DNA of 64,000 nucleotides from Paralithodes platypus (Eukaryota; Arthropoda; Malacostraca; Decapoda; Lithodidae): NCBI GenBank assembly GCA_032716605.1, contig CM064572.1:44044703-44108702 (forward strand). Reading direction: 5' to 3'. Position 1 is the first letter of the stretch, and every line of letters begins with the position of its first letter. A program made the translations under genes and the position numbers. Shown here piece after piece: positions 36,471 to 48,786 of this stretch. The notes under the pieces were generated by a model. It was not told where the DNA came from and made no database searches. It saw only the letters and a list, made by a program, of their open reading frames with translations.

Positions 36471-36504
36471 GAGACAAATTGGGCTTGTCTCCTTTCATGT
36501 GCCT

Positions 36505-37918
36505 CTTCAGATCCATCAAACTACAGACCAATAGCTATAACTTCCACTCTTGGCAAAGTTTTTGAAATTATATTTAATAATCACATAATTAAGCATCTGG
36601 AGAATAATAAATTAATCAGTGATAGGCAATATGGTTTTAGACGATGTCGATCAACTGCAGACATTCTTTGCCTTCTTACGCATCAAATCAACCAAGCTAC
36701 AGACCAACATGGTGAAACACATACAATAGCACTGGATATATCAAAGGCATTTGATAGAGTCTGGCATCAATCCTTATTGTCGAAGATGTCACACTCCGGC
36801 CTTGCATCATTAGTTCCACTAATTTCTTCTTATCTTCATAACAGAAAAATACGTGTAATGGTAGATGGCCTTTATTCTCAATTTCACTCAATAAATGCTG
36901 GTGTTCCCCAGGGATCAGTTTTGGCCCCAACTCTGTTCCTCATTCATATCAATGATCTCCTATCTACCACTCATAATCCAATACATTCCTACGCAGATGA
37001 CTCAACACTCCACAGTTCCTTCACATTTACCAATTCTTTCACCCAACCCGATCTTATAAATTCAAAAATAAACACTGCAATTTCTCTGAACCAGGACCTT
37101 TCTAGAATTAATGAATGGGGACAAGAGAAATCTAGTTTCCTTTAATGCACAAAACCAAGTACATTCAATTTTCTAACCGACAGAATCTCACTGACTCCCA
37201 TATATTTTGTTAATGATGTAAATATTCCCACTTCCCCTAGTATTGACATTCTCGGTGTAACATTAACTACTAACTTGAGCTGGACACATTATGTTAGAAG
37301 CATTGCTAAGAATGCCTCTAAAAAACTGGGACTCCTGTACAGAGTTCGAGAATTCTTCACTGACGAGCAGTTTTCCGTAATATATAAAAGTCATGTGCGC
37401 TCTCAGATGGATTACTGTGCACCTCTGTGGGGTGGAAGTGGAGTGGTTGCATTGAGGCAGTTGGACAAAATTCACAATAAAGCTATTAGATTAATCAATA
37501 ACCCTGCAATCACACAGGACCTTCCTACATAATCCATACGAAGAAACGTTGCATCCCTTGCATTATTCTACAGATATTTTCACAGCAATTGTTCCGAGGA
37601 ACTTGCTTCAATTGTGCCGCCTCTCCACATCTTTCCCCGTAGAACTAGGGCAGCTGAGAGCGCCCATGAATTTACACTTTCTCCTCCACAATGCAGAACT
37701 TCTGCTTATCAGAATTCATTTATCCCCAGAGCTACTACTCTTTGGAATTCACTTCCCTCGAATTGCTTTCCACAAACTTACAATCAACAAATGTTTAAAT
37801 CCAGTTGTTACAAACATTTTATGAATGGAGGATGCCTTTAGGCACATGGACCTTTTTGTTTTATCTGTGTTTTTCCTTCCTCCGTTCATTGTCTATTAAA
37901 AAAAAAAAAAAAAAAAAG
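36505..37918 (+). pseudogene. jockey-like LINE, RT region with poly(A) tail
   Basis: 5' truncated at the RT start (DPSNYRPIAITSTLGKVFE). It then has DRQYGFRRCRSTADIL, the first catalytic Asp in TIALDISKAFDRVWH, AGVPQGSVLAPTLF and the catalytic HSYADDSTLH (to 37145). After a frameshift it continues ILGVTLTTNLSWTHYVRSIA and QMDYCAPLWGG, a stop near 37530, and a C-terminal part to 37840. An A tail of 19 bases ends it at 37917. Closely related to, but not the same subfamily as, the copy at 27401-28470. Confidence 0.88.
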
Positions 37919-38356
37919 GTACACGGGTACATTTGGAGACTGTGCAACCCAACCTTCTACCTATATTGGCATGACAAACATGAAGTTGTCACGTCGTCTG
38001 TCTTACCATTTATCTTCAGGAGCCCCTAATAACCAGCACAGAGACACACACCATGCGATCTTGAAGAGAGAGATCTTGGTTGATAACACACAAATCCTAG
38101 CAATTAATCAAGATCAAAGAAGATTGCCTATCCTAGAAGCTCTACTCATAAAATAATTATCTCAATTTATATATTCAAGCCGAAGATCTACAAGCCCTTC
38201 CAAATATGAAAAGAACCTACCATAATGAAGCAGGGAGGGCTACTGATGACATCACAGCAGCCAGGCAATGAGAGAACAACACAAGCCAACCCACAGTTAG
38301 CCAATCAGAAGCCTCAAAACTAGATCACCTTCCAGGTATATGGTATAAGCTCGTTA
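37918..38356 (+). pseudogene. Penelope-like GIY-YIG fragment
   Basis: One frame encodes TYIGMTNMKLSRRLSYHLSS followed by RRLPILEALLIK, i.e. the catalytic core of a Penelope GIY-YIG endonuclease with its Glu, ending at 38153. The 3' flank runs to the LTR element inserted at 38360. Sequence beyond that element (about 62540-62740) has a Penelope-like 3' end, so the two may be halves of one interrupted copy. Confidence 0.7.
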
Positions 38357-38360
38357 CCTC

Positions 38361-39487
38361 TGTTACGACTGAGGTTTAAATATATCAGGTCTCTTATTCA
38401 TTGGACTAGTAATGGCATAAATGCTACAACGGAAAGCGCTAGATCCAACCTCTGATGTAGTCCCAGTGAACAAAGAACACAAATACTCTACAGAGTTCTA
38501 TATGCAATAATAGGTTATTAAACTCTCAATAAATGTGCGTCTACTCTAGGCTTAATGTTATGTGAAAACAGCCTATTACTACCTATAACCGAAGGTGCTT
38601 GGTTATGGTATGCAAAGTAAGGTGGTAAGAGAAGTTACAGCTTACGTTACTTTAATCAATAAATGTCAGGCACTCCTGCATGAAAGAAAGTTCACTAAAG
38701 TCCTTCAACACCAACAAGGAATCTTCTTTAAATGTTAGATGCTATCAAGATGCTCGAATCGGAAATGGAACCCAAAAAGGCAGGCAGCGGAACAATGCTC
38801 GTGCAGGCTATGCACACAAAAGGCAGGATATATAATGCAGTCCGGGGCCAAGAATATCCTAAACGCTACAACAATTAATAATCGCCACGACAATGCAGTA
38901 TTCCTATCAACAAAAAGAGCCTAAGTCTTTGTGTCTCCATACATCAAACTAGGCTGCGAAATGCTTGTGTAATCATAAACGGGTATGCATGAAAAGATTA
39001 ATTGGGTTAATATACGTAATGTCTACTATGACTGATAAAGTCTAGCTAGAGTCAATGATACGAGATACTGGTGCGCATGGCATGCCGCATAGCCTAGTGC
39101 AAATCTCAAGTCTGTCTGTGCGTCAAATATTACGTTATAGGGAAGGGTAGCTCTCTTGAGAAACCTTAATACCGAAGTATTAAGCGTTCTCCGTACCTCA
39201 AAGACAAATAACGAGCTTAGAACAGTGCAGAATGGTATAGGCAAAAAGCCCTCATTCGTGCATGCTCTACTCTCAATGGCACACAGACTAGAATTTACCC
39301 AATCAACTCCCGTTCTCAGGTATGTCGTGCAGCTTTTACACTAAAGCCAGCACCTATCGGAAACAATACCTTATAGTATCAGACTCCTAGTCTAGCATTA
39401 TCTAATCCAGCAGAACACTAATAATTATACTGAACAATATGAATGCCAACCAATGATTCGTGATCAACTTATCTTAACAACTAACAT
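38361..39487 (-). repeat. Copy B 3' LTR, outer part
   Basis: First 1,127 bp of the LTR in plus-strand order, ending CTAACAT where copy A entered. The remainder continues at 47326-48000. Relative to the copy A LTRs it has the GAGGTTTAAA variant near its start, shared with the other copy B LTR. Confidence 0.92.
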
Positions 39488-41287
39488 TGTTACGACTGGG
39501 GTTCAAATATATCAGGGCTCTTATTCATTGGACTAGTAATGGCATAAATGTTACAACGGAAAGCGCTAGCTCCAACCTCTGATGTATATTCCCAGTGAAC
39601 AAAGAACACAAATACTCTACAGAGTTCTATATGCAATAATAGGTTATCAAACTCTCAATAAATGTGCGTCAACTCTAGGCTAAATGTTATGTGAAAACAG
39701 CCTATTACTACCTATAACCGAAGGTGCTTGGTTATGGTATGCAAAGTAAGGTGGTAAGAGAAGTTACAGCTTACGCTACTTTAATCAATAAAGGTCAGGC
39801 ACCTCCTGCATGAAAGAAAGTGCACTAAAGTCTTTCAACACTAACAAGGAATCTTCTTTAAATGTTAGATGCTATAAAGATGCTCGTATCGGAAATGGAA
39901 CCCAAAAAGGCAGGCAGCGGAACAATGCTCGTGCAGGCTATGCACACAAAAAGGCAGAATATATAATGCCGTCGGAGCCAAGAATATCCTAAACCCTGCA
40001 ACAATAATAATATCACCACGACAATGCAGTATTCCTATCAACAAAAAGAGCCTAAGTCGTTTGTGTCTCCATACATCAAACTAGGCTGCGAAATGCTTGT
40101 GTAATCATAAATGGGTATGCATAAAAAGAGTACTTGGTTTAATATACTTAATGTCTACTATGATTGATAAAGTCTAGCTAGAGTCAATGATACGAGATAC
40201 TGGTGCGCATGGCATGCTGCCATAGCCTAGTGCAAATCTCAAGTCTGTGCGTCAAATATTACGTTATAATGAAGGGTAGCTCTCTTGAGAAACCTTAATA
40301 CCGAAGTATTAAGCGTTCTCCTGGCGTACCTCAAAGACAAACAATCGAGACTAGAACAGTGCAGAATGGTATAGGCAAAAAGCCCTTATTCGTGCATGCT
40401 CTACTCTCAATGGCACACAGACTAGAATTTACTCAATCAACTCCAGTTCTCAGGTATGTCGTGCAGCTTTTTACCTACAGCCAGCACTCGTAGGAAACAA
40501 TACCTTATAATATCAGACCCCTAGTCTAGCATTATCTAATACAGCAGAATACTAATTATTATAGGAAGCGGGACTAAACAATATGGATGCCAACCAATGC
40601 TTCGTGATCAACTCATCCCAACAACCAAACATACATGGGTTATATCAGACCTTAACGCACAATACAACTGGCCAGCATGAAGCTGATTTTGCAGAGTTAA
40701 CCAGAGGGGGTATAATATTAATAAAAGGTGGTGAAAGATATGAAAAAAGAGAGAGGTAGGCAGAGGAATAGATTCTCAGGTACAGAGCGGGGGACAGGTA
40801 GCAAGGGATGAGATAGATGCGTTCTAGAAACCAGATCTGAGGGAGAGAGTGGCGAGGAACTGTACATATACTCGCACTAGCTCGAGGCGCGTGGGAAAAA
40901 AGCGGTTACAAGTCCTCTAGCCACTAGCAAGGGAGCTAACAGCATGGTAAGGACCTCTCTTAACCAACCCCCACGAGGCAGCCAGCCGTGACGTCATCGA
41001 GCGGGACAAAAACACTGCGCGCTCCCTCTCACTCTGTTCTACTCTCTCTCTCTCTCCCAGATCCCATCATTACTAGTTAATGATAAAACATATACTTTAC
41101 AATTAAATATATGAAGCCTTGACATGGGTGAAAACAAAGAGCCTTTCTGGACTGCCCATGACACAAGCTTACATATGAAATAAAGCACACTCTAATACAT
41201 AAACTGTAGCCCCATCCACTGCCCTGGCGATCCTAGCGAGTCACTGTAGGACAAGCCATGCGGTTCTAACGGAGTGGTTAACGTCAC
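39488..41287 (-). repeat. Copy A 3' LTR
   Basis: About 1.8 kb, TGTTACGACTG to CGTCAC. On the minus strand it is preceded by the polypurine tract at 41288-41300 (CTT followed by 11 G). A TATA-like element (minus strand, near 40870) lies before a CT-rich stretch. Confidence 0.9.
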
Positions 41288-41300
41288 CCCCCCCCCCAAG
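41288..41300 (-). promoter_or_regulatory. Polypurine tract of copy A
   Basis: Minus strand reads CTTGGGGGGGGGGG immediately before the LTR start TGACGTTAACC. The equivalent in copy B is at 48001-48011. This is the expected plus-strand priming site of an LTR retrotransposon. Confidence 0.75.
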
Positions 41301-41747
41301 ATTTTTCTCAGAGGCCCTAAGGCTCACAAAAATCTGATGGTTAGAACCCATGCTATATCTCCACTTCCCATCACCCAGCGGCAGTAAAATATCTGGCACA
41401 GTTCTTCAACAAAACATTTTTCAAAATTATAACCCTCCCCAACACCATAGGTTAAATTATATGTAGTTATGCTCCTCAAGAGCGAGCTTCTCTAGCCCAG
41501 CATTCTGAGAGGAGTGCAACTCAGAATTACTGCTATAACATACTAAACAAATTCAACTATCAAAGAAAGAGTTTTTATTTGATTTTTATGTTTATAATTT
41601 GTTTATTTCGGCTGCACTATAGGGGCAAGCCTAGTTTTTTCTTCTATCCCAAACGCTCAACTCCTGCTTTACGACCCAATACGCTGGGCTACAACCGCGA
41701 GCCAACAAGCACCAAGCGCAAAATACTATTCAAACTAAAGCAGGAGG

Positions 41748-42250
41748 CTACCCGTGTGTTAATCTACCCAGGATCATATACCCTTGAACGACCATCTGCA
41801 ACCACGTTGTCACAACCGGCAATATGGCATATGTCCAGGTTATATACCATAACCTTAGTGACCACCTGGTCAGCCTCATATTCCGATTGTGAAACTGGTC
41901 CAAGAACTTGAGAGGGTGATGATCTGGGTAAACTACAACGACCGGACCATAGGCTGGAGCATAGACCTCGAAATGCCCCAGCGCAAGCACAACCGCCAGC
42001 AGCGTCCTCCTCGACAACAGAGCAGCTCCCCTGGGCCGAATTGTAACTTCTCCGACCAGAAACTAACAGGATGCTCCAGCCCATCATCGTCCTTTTCCAC
42101 AAGGACGGCACCAGCCCCCACACCACTAGCCTCCGTTGCTAGTTGGAAAGGTAGGCTAAAGTCAGGGGCCCTGAGGGTCGGGTGAGTGCACAACAGGTGG
42201 TTTACTTCTCTAACCACCTTCTCACACTCAGGCACCCATTTGACCTTCTT
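41748..42250 (-). pseudogene. Copy A RNase H region
   Basis: Starts at the RT connection (PECEKVVREVNHLLCTHP) and runs through LRAPDFSLPFQLATEASGVG, where the usual TDAS Asp is Glu, then HPVSFWSEKL. After frame changes it continues LAVVLALGHFEVY, VVYPDHHPLKFLDQF, and remnants of the DNVVADxLSR end. No RT catalytic core precedes it. Confidence 0.85.
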
Positions 42251-42256
42251 ATCCTT

Positions 42257-43660
42257 TCAGTTATCCTCCACCTGAGCTTGACTGTCCCGTTCTCCTTCTC
42301 CACTTTGACTGCTAAACGTCATCACAGGCACAGTGAGAGGCTCAGGGGGGTGCCTCCCATACTCCTTCATGGGATTAACATGACATAACTGATTGCGCTT
42401 CCGTCTGTCTGGAGTGGCTAAGTAATCCAGGTCTGATAGCTCCTCCACCACCCTATAAGGACCAGCGTACTTCGCGGATAAGGGGTGACCTACAAGAGGC
42501 AGTAGAATCAACACCTCCTGACCCACGTGAAACTCCCTGAGTTCAACCTTGAGGTTGTACCTGTCCTTCCTGAGGGCCTGAGAGCTAGTCAAATTACGGC
42601 CAGCCAACTCCAGACTGCGCAACATCCGTTCTCGACTGTTGAGGAAACGCTTGAGCATAGAACAAGGTTTTTCTGTGCCCTCCCATACTTCTTCAACCAT
42701 ATGGAGAGGCCCTCTGACACGGTGTCCAAAGACGAGCTCATTAGGGCTGAATCCCAAACTCTCCCCAGGTACCTCCCACACAGCAAACAAAACACATGGC
42801 AGGCCAAGATCCCAATCCCTCCCACTCTCAAAGCAACAACAACGAAGCACAGATTTCAAGGCTGAGTGCCATCGCTCTAACACACCCTGGCTCTCCGGAT
42901 GATACGCAGATGACACAACCCCAACAATCCCATGCTGCGGCATTGCTTGGACAAAGAGGCTAGAAGTGAAGTTGGGTCCCTGGACTGACTGAAGCCCCTG
43001 CGGGTAACCATACCGGGAAAAATACACTAGCAAGCTTCGGACCACCGTCTTCACCGACCCATTTCTCATAGGGTACGCGTCAGGGTACCTTGTTGCTACA
43101 TCTCCCGACTGTGCATCACTGTCCTCCTTCAACTCTTTCGTCTTTTTAAGCCCATCCTCTGCCCCTTCATGAACAGTTACTGGGTCTTCTCCAGACTCAA
43201 AATGTGGTCCTAATAATGAGTCCCCGAGAAGGTCCGTTGATACTAAACTCTCAACCGCATCAACTTTCAACCCCTTCTCGGTACCCTTCCACCGCTGATC
43301 TAAAGATTGTTGACCAGAATGTGACTCCCTGGATGCAGGATCTCCGGTGACAACACACGCCATAGGCTGCACCGGACACTTCTCAACACACTCCTGCTCC
43401 TCCCTGCTCACGTCGGCCGGCTTCTCGGCAACGACCAAGGGGGGGGCCTCAGAAGTAGGGCCCGCCAAGGCGTTGCCGAGAAGGAGGTCGGCGCCCCCAA
43501 CAGGTAACTTCTCCACAATTCCTACATCCAGGTCCCGAGTCACACCATCAACTTCCACCTTCATTCTTACAAGCGGGTATGACCTTGTCGCATTAACTCC
43601 CTGAACCACAACCACCCGCGCCGTATTGACAGGTTTACCAGTGAAATTTTGTCAACAGTG
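42257..43660 (-). pseudogene. Copy A protease C-terminus, linker and partial integrase
   Basis: Minus strand. The protease end has VEKLPVGGADLLLGNALAG, in which the Asp found in copy B (LLGNDFAG) is lost. A ~130-residue linker follows, then an integrase core fragment (RYPDAYPMRNGS, YFSRYGYPQ, GPNFTSSLF, HPESQGVLERWHSALKSVLR with the catalytic Glu) and a GPY/F-type module (HPLSAKYAGPYRVVEELSD, LCHVNPMKEY). The integrase zinc finger and first Asp are absent. Compared with copy B it has two more deletions in the linker, near 43100 and 43140. Confidence 0.88.
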
Positions 43661-44600
43661 TTTGCGATGCCCCAGTGTCACGCAAAATTCTCACCTCATG
43701 TCTTTTACCCCCCCACTCCACACAACCGAGTCCCCTGTGGTCACTAAAGGCATCACGGACGGGGAATAAGCCTTCCGGATCCTTCTGCACTGGCAGTGTA
43801 TTTACCTCGGAAGAAATGCCTCTAACAAACTCCGATGTCCTCTTGAACACTGCAATGCCGTGAGCAAAAGACACGGCTGCCGTAGAAGGTCGACTAGGGC
43901 ACTCATTTGCCTTATGACCCTCCTGGTGGCAACTAAAACACATAAATTTCGGTTTCGGCTTATACTGTGATGTAAAAGGCCCCTGACTTTTCTCATACGG
44001 TGTGGTGTAAGGTTTGGATTCAGTTTTAGTTTCATGGCTCTTCTGTTTAAATGTGTCATTGTTATGGGGAGGGGGAGGATAACGGTCCTTAGCACTTACA
44101 TCGTACTTCTGTGAGGACCCGCAACCCCGAATCAACGACAGCCGTCGATCAGCCATTTCTGCTGCTTCGACTAGAGTTCTTGGGTTTTTCTCCTTCAAGT
44201 TCAAAGTTAGATCACCGCCCGTGCTCTTAAAGAACTGCTCCAACATCATCAACTGCTTAACTCCATCAAACGTTGTTACCTTCTCAGATCGGAGCCAGTT
44301 CCCCATAGCATCGGACAAGTCCGGGCGTGTTCCAAAAAGGTGCTATCTCTTCCCTTAGTTACACCCCGGAACTTCAAACGGTACGTTTCAGGTTGCAGTT
44401 CGTAAGCCCTCAGGACAGCCTCCTTGAGATCCTCGTACACAATACATAACTCCAAAGGTAACGCATCGTAGGCTTTAAGACCCTTGCCTATTAATCTAGA
44501 GGATACAAGTGCTGCCCATTTATTCTCTGGCCACTGGTGTTCCTGGCACTTCTTCTCAAAGCGTGTGAAAAATTCTGTTACCACCACTCTCATCAAACAC
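43635..44600 (-). pseudogene. Copy A Gag: SCAN-like capsid, zinc knuckle, start of protease
   Basis: Minus strand. EKKCQEHQWPENKWAALVSS and the following AYDALPLELCIVYEDLKEAV show a SCAN-like capsid fold region; KEKNPRTLVEAAEMADRRLS follows. A CCHC zinc knuckle (CFSCHQEGHKANEC) is at about 43900. The protease active site reads LRDTGASQTLL near 43650. A frameshift near 44310 separates two frames. SCAN-like Gag is a known hallmark of Gmr1-like elements. Confidence 0.88.
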
Positions 44601-45310
44601 CGGAACCAGTTTCAATAAGTGCGAGAGAGACTGCTCATGAACACGGTTACCAGCCCCAAGTCGCTGTCCTGTTGTCTCCCCTCGTGACTTCTCTACGTCC
44701 ATGTCGGCACAGTACCTAGTCAACTCTAAATCAGCTTTGATTTTTGCTAGCTTGGCTCTCACTTCTATCTGGGCTAATTCTAATTTCTGCTGAAGCTCAC
44801 CTGCCCTTCGTTGCTGTTGAATCTTAGCTAATTCGAGCCGGAACAATAATTCTGGAGATAACCCTTGAGGAGGTGAAGGTGCTACAATGTTTGAAATTAC
44901 CGGTGGTCCCCCCAGGGGCAACCCACCCTGCCAGTCACCACCCAACTCCGGAAGCGTACCCGGGGTCGGCAAACTACTGGGATGGCTGGGAGTCGAGTGT
45001 AGGGGAAGCATGGCCGAACGGCTCTGAGCACTCAACCCATCTCGCTCACCAGTCACCCTGCCCAGTACACACGTTATCAAGTTATCCTTGGTCATGCTGC
45101 TAGTAACCGCATGACCGATAGCTGTGGCCAGGCATTGAAGACCGTACCGATCCATACCCTCCAACCGCTCGGCAGTAACAGGCCATTGCAAAAATATCCT
45201 AGCATCCTCCTCACAGTTCACCCGATTAACCCTTTCATCATGCTGCTGTTCCTCAGTTTCGACATTACGTACTGTGTCTCCATTCTCCTCTGATCCGGTA
45301 TAAGACATGA
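44601..45310 (-). pseudogene. Copy A Gag N-terminal region
   Basis: Minus-strand frame beginning about MSYTGSEENGDTV (45308). It has an acidic start, a helical segment with LQCLATAIGHAVTSSM and LITCVLGR, a Pro-rich middle, and a Gln/Glu/Leu coiled coil (LQQKLELAQIEVRAKLAKIK). It is shifted out of frame at about 44585, where copy B has two bases fewer. Confidence 0.75.
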
Positions 45311-45508
45311 TGCTCACAAAAATTTCCCACCTCAATATTCAGAAAAGAAGTACCCCAAACTCTTATACCTCAATATACACACAAAAATTCTCGGAAATAC
45401 TCAAGGGCTATACTATGTTGCAAAAAAAAATTATTCTTGCTGATCCCCGCAAAATATTCCCCAAAACAACAAATGTTCCCTGCTTAATAAAAGTAGGTTC
45501 ACCAAATC

Positions 45509-45524
45509 CTAGGTAAGGTCGCCA
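45509..45524 (-). promoter_or_regulatory. Primer-binding site of copy A
   Basis: Minus strand, two bases after the LTR end: TGGCGACCTTACCTAG. TGGCGACC would pair with a tRNA ending GGTCGCCA, as in tRNA-Arg-primed gypsy elements. The identical site in copy B is at 59661-59676. The tRNA identity is an inference from 8 bases. Confidence 0.6.
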
Positions 45525-45526
45525 TT

Positions 45527-47321
45527 TGTTACGACTGGGGTTCAAATATATCAGGGCTCTTATTCATTGGACTAGTAATGGCATAAATGTTACAACGGAA
45601 AGCGCTAGCTCCAACCTCTGATGTATATTCCCAGTGAACAAAGAACACAAATACTCTACAGAGTTCTATATGCAATAATAGGCTTTGAAACTCTCAATAA
45701 ATGTGCGTCTACTCTAGGCTTAATGTTATGTGAAAACAGCCTATTACTACCTATAACCGAAGGTGCTTGGTTATGGTATGCAAAGTAAGGTGGTAAGAGA
45801 AGTTACAGCTTACGTTACTTTAATCAATAAAGGTCAGGCACTCCTGCATGAAAGAAAGTGCACTAAAGTCCTTCAACACTAACAAGGAATCTTCTTTAAA
45901 TGTTAGATGCTATAAAGATGCTCGTATCGGAAATGGAAGCCAAAAAGGCAGGCAGCGGAACAATGCTCGTGCAGGCTATGCACACAAAAAGGCAGAATAT
46001 ATAATGCCGTCGGAGCCAAGAATATCCTAAACACTACAACAATAATAATCGCCACGACAATGCAGTATTCCTATCAACAAAAAGAGCCTAAGTCATTTGT
46101 GTCTCCATACATCAAACTAGGCTGCGAAATGCTTGTGTAATCATAAATGGGTATGCATAAAAGAGTACTTGGTTTAATATACTTAATGTCTACTATGATT
46201 GATAAAGTCTAGCTAGAGTCAATGATACGAGATACTGGTGCGCATGGCATGCTGCATAGCCTAGTGCAAATCTCAAGTCTGTGCGTCAAATATTACGTTA
46301 TAATGAAGGGTAGCTCTCTTGAGAAACCTTAATACCGAAGTATTAAGCGTTCTCCTGGCGTACCTCAAAGGCAAACAATCGAGACTAGAACAGTGCAGAA
46401 TGGTATAGGCAAAAAGCCCTCATTCGTGCATGCTCTACTCTCAATGGCACACAGACTAGAATTTACTCAATCAACTCCAGTTCTCAGGTATGTCGTGCAG
46501 CTTTTTACCTACAGCCATCACTCATAGGAAACAATACCTTATAATATCAGACCCCTAGTCTAGCATTATCTAATCCAGCAGAACACTAATTATTATAGGA
46601 AGCGGTACTAAATAATATGGATGCCAACCAATGCTTCGTGATCAACTCATCCCAACAACCAAACATACATGGGTTTATCAGACCTTAACGCACAATACAA
46701 CTGGCCAGCATGAAGCTGATTTTGCAGAGTTAACCAGAGGGGGTATAATATTAATAAAAGGTGGTGAAAGATATGAAAAAAGAGAGAGGTAGGCAGAGGA
46801 AAAGATTCTCAGGTACAGAGTGGGGGACAGGTAGCAAGGGATGAGATAGATGCGTTCTAGAAACCAGATCTGAGGGAGAGAGTGGCGAGGAACTGTACAT
46901 ATACTCGCACTAGCTCGAGGCGCGTGGGAAAAAGCGGTTACAAGTCCTCTAGCCACTAGCAAGGGAGCTAACAGCATGGTAAGGACCTCTCTTAACCAAC
47001 CCCCACGAGGCAGCCAGCCGTGACGTCATCGAGCGGGACAAAAAACACTGCGCGCTCCCTCTCACTCTGTTCTACTCTCTCTCTCTCTCCCAGATCCCAT
47101 CATTACTAGTTAATGATAAAACATATACTTTACAATTAAATATATAAAGCCTTGACATGGGTGAAAACAAAGAGCCTTTCTGGACTGCCCATGACACAAG
47201 CTTTCATATGAAATAAAGCACACTCTAATACATAAACTCTAGCCCCATCCACTGCCCTTGCGATCCTAGCGAGTCACTGTAGGACAAGCCATGCGGTTCT
47301 AACGGAGTGGTTAACGTCACA
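45527..47321 (-). repeat. Copy A 5' LTR
   Basis: 1,795 bp, TGTTACGACTG to CGTCACA, followed by the ACAT duplication. Confidence 0.92.
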
Positions 47322-47325
47322 ACAT

Positions 47326-48000
47326 ACATGGGTTATGTCAGACCTTAACGCACAATACAACTGGCCAGCATTAAGCTGATTTTGCAGAGTTAACCAGAGG
47401 GGGTATAATATTAATAAAAGGGGTGAAAGATATGGAAAATGAGAGAGATAGGCAGAGGAAAAGGTTCTCAGGTGTAGAGAGGGGGACAGGTATCCAAGGG
47501 ATAAGAGGGATGCGTTCTAGAAACCAGATCTGAGAGAGAAAGTGGCGAGGGAGCTGTATATATACTAGCACTAGCTCGAACCGCGTAGAAAAGCGGTAAC
47601 AAGTCCTCTGGCCAATGCTAAAGAAGCTAACTAAACATGACGTCATCAAGCATGGTAAAAAACTCTTCTAACCAATCCCCGAGAGGCCAGCCAGCTATGA
47701 TGTCATCGAGTATAGCATAACACTGCGCGCCTCCCCCCACTCTGTTCTACTCTCTCTCTCTCTCTCTCTCAACTCCTATCATTACTACTTAATGATAAAA
47801 CATATACTTTGCAATTCAATATATAAAGCCTTGACATGGGTGAAAACAAAGAGCCTTTCTGGACTGCCCATGACACAAGCTTTCATATGAAATAAAACAC
47901 ACAACAATACATCAACTGTAGCCACATCCACTGCCCTGGCGATCCTAGTGAGTCACTGTAGGACAAGCCATGCGGTTTTAACGGAGTGGTTAACGTCACA
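47326..48000 (-). repeat. Copy B 3' LTR, inner part
   Basis: Continues the LTR broken at 39487 and ends GTTAACGTCACA. Contains GTATATATACTAGCAC, giving a TATA-like box on the minus strand, and a (TC)n block. Confidence 0.92.
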
Positions 48001-48474
48001 CCCCCCCCAAGATTTTTCTCAGAGGCCCAAGGCTCACAAATATCTGATTGTTAGAACCCATGCTATATCTCTACTTCCCATCACCCAGCGGTAGTAAAAT
48101 ATCTGGCACAGTTCTCAACAATTTTTTTTACAAAATTATAACCCTCCCCAACACAATAGGTTAAATCATATGTAGTTATGCTCCTCAAGAGCGAGCTTCT
48201 CTAGCCCAGCATTCTGAGAGGAGTGCAACTCAGAATTACTGCTATAACATACTGAACAAATTCAACTATCAAAGAAAGAGTTTTTTTATTTGATTTTTAT
48301 GTTTTTAATTTGTTTATTTCGGCTGCACTATAGGGGCAAGCCTAGTTTTTTCTTCTATACCAAACGCTCAACTCCTGCTTTACGACCCAATACGCTGGGC
48401 TACAACCGCGAGCCAACAAGCACCAAGCGCAAACTACTATTCAAACTAAAGCAGGAGGCTACCCGTGTGTCAAT

Positions 48475-48702
48475 CTACCCAGGATCATATACCCTTGAAA
48501 GACAATCTGCAACCACGTTGTCACAACCGGCAATATGGCGTATGTCCAGGTTATATACCAGTAACCTTAGCGACCACCTGGTCAGCCTCATATTCCGATT
48601 GTGAAACTGGTCCAAGAACTTGAGAGGGTAATGATCTGGGTAAACTACAACGACCGGACCATAGGCTGGAACATAGACCCCGAAATGCCCCAGCGCAAGC
48701 AC
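48475..48702 (-). pseudogene. Copy B RNase H C-terminal part
   Basis: Minus strand: LALGHFGVYVPAYGPVVVVY, PDHYPLKFLDQFHNRNMRL, YNLDIRHIAGCDNVVADCLS. Nearly intact, with the Asp of the final motif. Confidence 0.85.
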
Positions 48703-48786
48703 AACCGCCAGCAGTTCCTCCTCGACAACAGAGCAGCTCCCCCGGGCCGAATTGAACTTCTCCGAGCAGAAACTAACAGGATGCTC

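Larger units (their letters stand above)
39488..47321 (-). mobile_element. LTR retrotransposon copy A (same family), nested in copy B
   Basis: 7,834 bp with two LTRs (39488-41287 and 45527-47321) and a 4-bp duplication ACAT at 39484-39487 and 47322-47325. It inserted into the 3' LTR of copy B, in the same orientation. Its LTRs are more alike than those of copy B and both carry the CTAGCTCCAACC variant, consistent with a younger insertion. Confidence 0.93.

Noticed and set aside
47322..48000. Independent solo LTR fragment
   Set aside because: The ACAT duplication shows it is the second half of the LTR that begins at 38361.
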